Shown here in pieces: positions 6,851 to 10,000 of a stretch of 10,000 bases of DNA. The stretch covers positions 45,929 to 55,928 of the forward strand of contig DBWU01000070.1 in NCBI GenBank assembly GCA_002309395.1, written 5' to 3'. Under the pieces are notes generated by a model, which had not been told where the DNA came from, did no database searches, and worked only from the letters and a program-made list of their open reading frames with translations. Both the position numbers and the translations under genes were made by a program. The stretch comes from Oscillospiraceae bacterium UBA1230 (GTDB taxonomy: Bacteria > Bacillota > Clostridia > Oscillospirales > Oscillospiraceae). Position 1 is the first letter of the stretch. Each line of letters opens with the position of its first letter.

Positions 6851-7453
6851 TTAAAAACAGCGCAACAGGACCCAACTATACAGCTTGGGAACCAGCGAAA
6901 GCTCCATCACACAGCCGATCAGCAGGATCAGCGCGCACAACAGCAGGGGAAACAGCCGATCCTTTCGCCCTGCCGTTCGCACAGATGCCGCGGTACCATG
7001 TTTAGCGGTGCGCCAAACGCTTCCGGCAAGATAAAAACAGCACGGCAAGAGGAACAAACATCGCATCCCGAACGCCGCCAGCGCCAGGTACAAGCCGCCG
7101 CGCCCCAACGCGCTGACAAAACAGCGGACGGAAAACGCAAGCAACGCCCCCTGCACCGCCATGTAGCCGGGAATCAGCCAAACGCCCCAGGCGAGTAAAC
7201 CCAGAACCACAAATACCGCCGGGGCGCGAAAATAGGCAAACAGTACCGCGCCTACCGGCAAGCCGTCCGCCGTGCCGCTGGCGTATTGGAGCAAATAGTC
7301 GCCAAGCTCTCCGCGAGACGATCCCGGAACGAGTCCGGCGACAAGATGCCCAGCTAAAACGCCAAAAAGAAAAAAGGCGCATAACGCCAAATACTCTGCG
7401 GAAATCTTCTTTCGGGCAATCGGCGGCAGTTTCCATCGGCGCGGCAGTTTCAT
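6851..7453 (-). CDS. spoIIM: SpoIIM-like sporulation membrane protein
   Basis: A 200-residue integral membrane protein with about five hydrophobic segments (roughly residues 22-42, 76-98, 99-118, 119-145 and 167-185). The block GALLAFSVRCFVSALGRGG followed by LYLALAAFGMRCLFLLPCCF resembles the conserved core of stage II sporulation protein M. In B. subtilis SpoIIM is the scaffold of the SpoIID-SpoIIM-SpoIIP complex that remodels septal peptidoglycan during engulfment. Placement just upstream of xerD supports the call, since the two are also close in B. subtilis. I use the ATG at 7451-7453, because GAGGTGA is six bases upstream of it; the ATG two codons earlier directly abuts that site. The similarity is recognised by eye and the N-terminus is divergent. 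A generic membrane protein remains possible. Confidence 0.78.
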   Translation of the reverse strand: MKLPRRWKLPPIARKKISAEYLALCAFFLFGVLAGHLVAGLVPGSSRGELGDYLLQYASGTADGLPVGAVLFAYFRAPAVFVVLGLLAWGVWLIPGYMAVQGALLAFSVRCFVSALGRGGLYLALAAFGMRCLFLLPCCFYLAGSVWRTAKHGTAASVRTAGRKDRLFPLLLCALILLIGCVMELSLVPKLYSWVLLRCF

Positions 7454-7471
7454 TCCCATTCACCTCGCCTC

Positions 7472-7500
7472 ATTTTATGAGACAAGTTCCGTAAATAGAA
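7472..7500 (-). promoter_or_regulatory. Candidate SigE (mother-cell) promoter for spoIIM
   Basis: On the minus strand TTCTATT (7494-7500), 14 bases, then CATAAAAT (7472-7479). This resembles the B. subtilis SigE pattern of an ATATT-like -35 and a CATACAnT-like -10 with 13-14 bases between, with one mismatch in each core. The predicted start lies just upstream of the GAGGTGA ribosome site. SigE control of spoIIM is known in B. subtilis. The match alone is only suggestive. Confidence 0.4.
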
Positions 7501-7527
7501 GCGGCGGCGCACATCGACGTAAACAAT

Positions 7528-7556
7528 ACTATATGGCAAAATCGCCGAAATCGCAA
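7528..7556 (-). promoter_or_regulatory. Sigma-A-like promoter for spoIIM-xerD
   Basis: TTGCGA (7551-7556), 17 bases, TATAGT (7528-7533) on the minus strand, with a predicted start near 7521. It would give a leader of about 68 bases before spoIIM and could supply xerD during growth, independently of sporulation. Confidence 0.5.
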
Positions 7557-7601
7557 GGGTTTTCAGTGAAAAACAAATTTTTTGTCAATTATGTCAAAAT
7601 G

Positions 7602-7624
7602 TTATGTAAATTACATTATGTAAA
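7602..7624. repeat. Two overlapping perfect palindromes (operator-like)
   Basis: ATGTAAATTACAT (7604-7616) and TTACATTATGTAA (7611-7623) are each perfect 6+1+6 palindromes and share the TTACAT arm, giving three alternating arms in 20 bases. Two related TGTCAA copies lie at 7583-7588 and 7592-7597. The shape fits a dimeric repressor or activator with two adjacent sites. No known operator matches well enough to name. Confidence 0.5.
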
Positions 7625-7699
7625 CTCTGTTGACGCGGCGGAGAGCGTCCGGCACGGGAGACGATATCTTGCCATTTCCTGCGGTGCGTATCACAATAT

Positions 7700-7725
7700 A
7701 TGGGCGACACAGCAGTGTCGCCCAT
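7700..7725. repeat. Perfect 11-bp hairpin without a U-tract
   Basis: ATGGGCGACAC and GTGTCGCCCAT flank a 4-base loop (AGCA on the plus strand). Neither strand carries a T-run after the stem, so it is not a standard intrinsic terminator. It lies 83 bases past the TIGR04086 stop codon. It could be an RNA-stabilising element, a protein site or a short genome-wide repeat. Confidence 0.55.
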
Positions 7726-7808
7726 CGTATCTGCCTCTATTCCGGCGTTTTTCACGAAAAAATTGCGAAATTGCAAAAAAACGGCGTTTTAGTGCTTTTT
7801 ACCATAAA

Positions 7809-8246
7809 TCACTTCGCTCTTTGCCGCATGCGACGGGGGATCGCCGTGCGTTTCCCGGACGGCCTACGACGCCCTCCCCTGCTGCGCGCCCCCAACGTGG
7901 CGCCGGCAATGCAGGCGGCATAGAGGCAGGCGAGCTGTTTCCATGTGTCAGATAAGCGCGGACCGCCGCCCAGCGTAAGCGAACAGAGAATTACCAGAAG
8001 CGTCATCCATACGGCGATCATGACCCCGCGCGCCAGCGTGCCGGTTTGACCGCGGCAGGCAATATGTGTGCCAAGCCATCCGCCGCAGGCATAGGCAAGA
8101 CAGACCAGAAACGCTCCGGCGTCAGCGCCGGCAATACCTTTTTCCTGCAACAGCGCGCCTACTGCGCACACCAATATCACCGTGACGGCGGCCGCCGCCA
8201 ATCCGATCCAAAACCGTCTTTGCCGCATCACACTGAACCAAGACAT
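7809..8246 (-). CDS. TIGR04086 / YrzE-type four-helix membrane protein
   Basis: A 145-residue protein with four predicted membrane helices (about 12-33, 43-63, 72-92 and 105-120) and a strongly basic tail (RSRGGRRRPSGKRTAIPRRM). The second helix contains LAYACGGWLGTHIACRGQTG, a Gly-rich segment typical of the TIGR04086 family. Function is unknown. The position directly after yajC matches B. subtilis yrzE beside yrbF (yajC), the main reason for the family call. I start it at the ATG at 8244-8246, because AGGGAGG lies seven bases upstream; the open frame extends further but without a ribosome site. That AGGGAGG is buried in the hairpin at 8251-8294. Confidence 0.75.
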   Translation of the reverse strand: MSWFSVMRQRRFWIGLAAAAVTVILVCAVGALLQEKGIAGADAGAFLVCLAYACGGWLGTHIACRGQTGTLARGVMIAVWMTLLVILCSLTLGGGPRLSDTWKQLACLYAACIAGATLGARSRGGRRRPSGKRTAIPRRMRQRAK

Positions 8247-8250
8247 AACA

Positions 8251-8294
8251 AAACCTCCCTGAACAGCTCTATACAAGCATATTCAGGGAGGTTT
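8251..8294 (-). terminator. 13-bp hairpin after yajC that also covers the next gene's ribosome site
   Basis: A perfect 13-bp inverted repeat (AAACCTCCCTGAA at 8251-8263, TTCAGGGAGGTTT at 8282-8294) with an 18-base loop. On the minus strand it begins 18 bases after the yajC stop and is followed by TGTT; together with the end of the stem this makes TTTTGTT, a moderate U-tract. The 3' arm contains the AGGGAGG ribosome site of the TIGR04086 gene. It may act as terminator, translational block or both. Confidence 0.7.
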
Positions 8295-8312
8295 ACCTGT
8301 ATTCCGTTTTTA

Positions 8313-8693
8313 TTATTCCTCGCTCTTGGGCTCTTCTTCCGCGGCAGGAATCTCGTCAACCTTCTCTTCACGCTTTTTCCTGGTGGGGCGCTGCTGTGCC
8401 GCCGCTTGCTCATCCAATGTGCCGACGGTGCCGATCGCGGACTTGATGAACTCCACGCGCACGCGATCTTCACTGGTTTCGATGACGACGGTGCGATCCG
8501 TGACGGCGACGACACGGCCGTAAACGCCGCCGATGGTGGTGAGCCAGTCACCTTTTTTCAGGCTGTTGCGCATCTCCTCCGCCTCTTTCTTGCGCTTGTT
8601 TTCCGGGCGGATCAGCATGAAATAGAACACGGCAACCATCACAACGACCAACAGGATCGGTGAACTAAACAAAGAAGTAGCAGCTTCACTCAT
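8313..8693 (-). CDS. yajC: YajC, Sec translocase accessory protein
   Basis: A 126-residue membrane protein that associates with the SecDF-containing holotranslocon. It has one N-terminal membrane helix (about 10-28), followed by the family hallmark FYFMLIRPENKRKKEAEEM (23-41). A small beta-rich domain follows (SLKKGDWLTTIGGVYGRVV, then TVVIETSEDRVRVEFIKSAI). The last 30 or so residues are an extended charged tail, first basic (RPTRKKREEK) then acidic, longer than in minimal YajC proteins. The ATG at 8691-8693 follows AAGGGAG. It is transcribed from its own promoter at 8726-8754 and lies downstream of tgt, as in Bacillus. Confidence 0.94.
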   Translation of the reverse strand: MSEAATSLFSSPILLVVVMVAVFYFMLIRPENKRKKEAEEMRNSLKKGDWLTTIGGVYGRVVAVTDRTVVIETSEDRVRVEFIKSAIGTVGTLDEQAAAQQRPTRKKREEKVDEIPAAEEEPKSEE

Positions 8694-8725
8694 AACGTAT
8701 TTCTCCCTTACTGTATGATGTGACC

Positions 8726-8754
8726 ATTATAATCCGGTTTCATTGCGTTGGCAA
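8726..8754 (-). promoter_or_regulatory. Sigma-A promoter for yajC
   Basis: TTGCCA (8749-8754), 17 bases, TATAAT (8726-8731) on the minus strand: the same -35, spacing and -10 as the ruvC promoter. The predicted start is near 8719, about 25 bases before the ATG. A plus-strand TTTGTCGAA (8761-8769), identical to the core of a Spo0A box, lies just upstream of the -35. Confidence 0.75.
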
Positions 8755-8780
8755 GATTTTTTTGTCGAATCCGACGATTT

Positions 8781-9914
8781 CTATATCTTTTCCGCCAGCT
8801 TGGCACTGTACTCCTGCCGGAATGCGCGGAACTCACCGGCGTCAAGACACTGACGGATCCGCAGCGTCAAGCGGTTATAAAAGTATAGATTATGCATGAC
8901 CGCCAGACGCATCCCCAGCATCTCCTCCGCGGCAAAGAGATGACGCACGTAGCCGCGGCTGAAGCGGCGGCATACCGGACAATCGCATCGGGGGTCGATG
9001 GGGCGCTCATCCAGCTTATACTTGGCGTTTTTGATATTCATAGTCCCCTGCCAGGTAAACAGCTTTCCGTGCCGTGCGTTACGGGCAGGCATCACACAGT
9101 CGAAAAAATCCACGCCGCGTGCCACCGCCTCAATGATATTCGACGGCGTCCCCACACCCATCAGATATCGCGGCTTATCCTGGGGCATATACGGTTCCAC
9201 CGCGTCAATGATTTCATACATGACCTCGGTAGGCTCCCCTACCGCCAGACCGCCGATGGCGTATCCGTCGCACTCGATCGCGGCGATCTCCTGCATATGC
9301 CAGATCCGCAGATCGGCGTAGGTCGCGCCCTGGTTGATGCCGAAGAGCATCTGGTGCGGATTGACGGCCTCCGGCAGCGCGTTGAGCCGGTCGTGCTCCC
9401 GTTTACAGCGTTCAAGCCAGCGGAGCGTCCGCTCACAGGAGGCTTTAGCGTATGCGTACGGCGCGGGGTTTTCTACGCACTCGTCAAACGCCATGGCGAT
9501 ATCGGAGCCGAGACGGGACTGGATTTGCATACTCTCCTCCGGCCCCATGAAGATGCGGTGACCGTCCAGATGGGAGGCAAAGGTGACGCCTTCCTCCGTG
9601 ATCTTACGCAATCCGGCAAGGGAGAACACTTGAAAACCGCCGCTGTCGGTCAGAATCGGACCGTCCCAGCGCATGAAACGGTGCAAGCCGCCCATCTGCC
9701 GCACGACGTCGTCGCCGGGACGCAGATGGAGATGATAGGTGTTACTCAATTCGATCTGACAACCCAGTGCCGCCAGGTCGAATGCGTCAACGCCGCCTTT
9801 GATGGCGCCCTGCGTTCCCACGTTCATAAAAACCGGCGTTTGCACGTCGCCGCCATGGGCACAGCGAAAAACGCCGCGCCGCGCCCTGTCTTCCTGTAAG
9901 AGTACCTTAAACAT
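8781..9914 (-). CDS. tgt: Queuine/preQ1 tRNA-guanine transglycosylase Tgt
   Basis: A 377-residue TIM-barrel enzyme that exchanges the wobble guanine of GUN-anticodon tRNAs for preQ1 in bacteria. The acid/base Asp is D90 in ILTDSGGFQVFSL. The nucleophile Asp is D272 in GVDFFDCVMPARNARHG. The zinc ligands C310, C312, C315 and H341 sit in DPRCDCPVCRR and LAVMHNLYFYN. Substrate-pocket motifs DECVENP and GYAIGGLAVGEP are also present. Length is standard. The loop reads MPARNARHG where many homologues have MPTRNGRNG or similar; this looks like family variation rather than loss. The ATG follows AAAGGAAG, which overlaps the queA stop; the genes are 11 bases apart. No clear terminator follows. Confidence 0.97.
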   Translation of the reverse strand: MFKVLLQEDRARRGVFRCAHGGDVQTPVFMNVGTQGAIKGGVDAFDLAALGCQIELSNTYHLHLRPGDDVVRQMGGLHRFMRWDGPILTDSGGFQVFSLAGLRKITEEGVTFASHLDGHRIFMGPEESMQIQSRLGSDIAMAFDECVENPAPYAYAKASCERTLRWLERCKREHDRLNALPEAVNPHQMLFGINQGATYADLRIWHMQEIAAIECDGYAIGGLAVGEPTEVMYEIIDAVEPYMPQDKPRYLMGVGTPSNIIEAVARGVDFFDCVMPARNARHGKLFTWQGTMNIKNAKYKLDERPIDPRCDCPVCRRFSRGYVRHLFAAEEMLGMRLAVMHNLYFYNRLTLRIRQCLDAGEFRAFRQEYSAKLAEKI

Positions 9915-9925
9915 AACGCTTCCTT

Positions 9926-10000
9926 TCAGAGGATCGCCATGGCGTCGCCAAAGCTGAAGAAACGGTACCGCTGTTCCACCGCCTCGCGGTAGGCGTTCAG
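9926..10000 (-). CDS. queA: QueA, S-adenosylmethionine:tRNA ribosyltransferase-isomerase (C-terminal 24 residues)
   Basis: Only the last 24 codons and the TGA stop (9926-9928) are inside the window. The visible tail is LNAYREAVEQRYRFFSFGDA followed by MAIL. The block RYRFFSFGDAM is the characteristic C-terminus of QueA, which transfers the ribosyl part of SAM to preQ1 in tRNA to make epoxyqueuosine. The adjacent tgt gene catalyses the preceding step, and queA-tgt pairs are common, which makes this short fragment a safe call. Anything upstream, including a possible preQ1 riboswitch, is outside the window. Confidence 0.92.
   Translation of the reverse strand: MNAYREAVEQRYRFFSFGDAMAIL

Larger units (their letters stand above)
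7454..7808. other. 355-base intergenic region upstream of spoIIM
   Basis: This is the only gap of more than 300 bases. It holds no convincing gene. Reading along the minus strand it contains an A/T-rich stretch after the TIGR04086 gene (7741-7808) with only weak terminator-like pairing and a run of seven T, a perfect hairpin (7700-7725), a GC-rich unstructured piece, overlapping palindromes (7602-7624), a sigma-A-like promoter (7528-7556) and a candidate SigE promoter (7472-7500). A plus-strand open frame crosses part of it but looks accidental. Confidence 0.7.

Noticed and set aside
7002..7463. Second minus-strand frame overlapping the SpoIIM-like gene
   Set aside because: The other frame gives a coherent multi-helix membrane protein that runs into xerD; this one is Arg-rich and without membrane-segment structure.
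7533..7955. Plus-strand open frame of 140 codons across the intergenic gap
   Set aside because: It has no good ribosome site, runs through the hairpin and palindromes, overlaps the TIGR04086 gene on the other strand, and its protein resembles nothing I recognise.
8740..8785. Terminator after tgt
   Set aside because: A short GTCG/CGAC pairing is present, but on the minus strand it is followed by A residues, not T, so it does not fit an intrinsic terminator.
8892..9899. Plus-strand open frame of 335 codons antisense to tgt
   Set aside because: It mirrors tgt, which has every catalytic and zinc-binding residue. The antisense product has no familiar motif and is rich in His, Arg and Gly, as expected for a shadow frame.

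Overview
This window looks like an ordinary chromosomal housekeeping region from a spore-forming, moderately GC-rich member of the Firmicutes (class Clostridia). The basis is a SigH-type sporulation sigma factor, a SpoIIM-like membrane protein next to xerD, strong AGGAGG-type ribosome sites and AT-rich sigma-A-type promoters. The exact family cannot be fixed by reading. An Oscillospirales-type gut anaerobe is my guess. Every gene I accept lies on the minus strand, so transcription runs from position 10000 towards 1.

In the direction of transcription: (a) the tail of queA and complete tgt, both in queuosine tRNA modification; (b) yajC, with its own promoter, then a small four-helix membrane protein of the TIGR04086/YrzE type, separated by a hairpin that also covers the second gene's ribosome site; (c) a 355-base gap holding a perfect hairpin, two overlapping palindromes and candidate promoters; (d) spoIIM-like gene and xerD; (e) a strong terminator; (f) ruvC-ruvA-ruvB-glmM, which are tightly packed and driven by a near-consensus promoter; (g) sigH, whose near-perfect promoter lies directly against the ATG; (h) a small eight-cysteine zinc-ribbon protein and a terminator; (i) a promoter, then a DUF1858 protein, trmK and the start of a Nif3-like gene that runs off the left edge.

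The functional themes are tRNA modification (queA, tgt, trmK), Holliday-junction and chromosome-dimer resolution (ruvCAB, xerD), envelope functions (yajC, glmM) and sporulation (sigH, spoIIM). The order queA-tgt-yajC-YrzE and the nearness of spoIIM to xerD resemble known Firmicutes gene order. Joining glmM to ruvCAB, and placing sigH after glmM, are less familiar to me.

I found no mobile element, CRISPR array, rRNA, tRNA or new multi-gene system. The points worth a second look are regulatory: a possibly leaderless sigH message, a hairpin that hides a ribosome site, a possible SigE promoter in front of spoIIM, a Spo0A-like box upstream of the yajC promoter, and unexplained palindromes in the one large gap.
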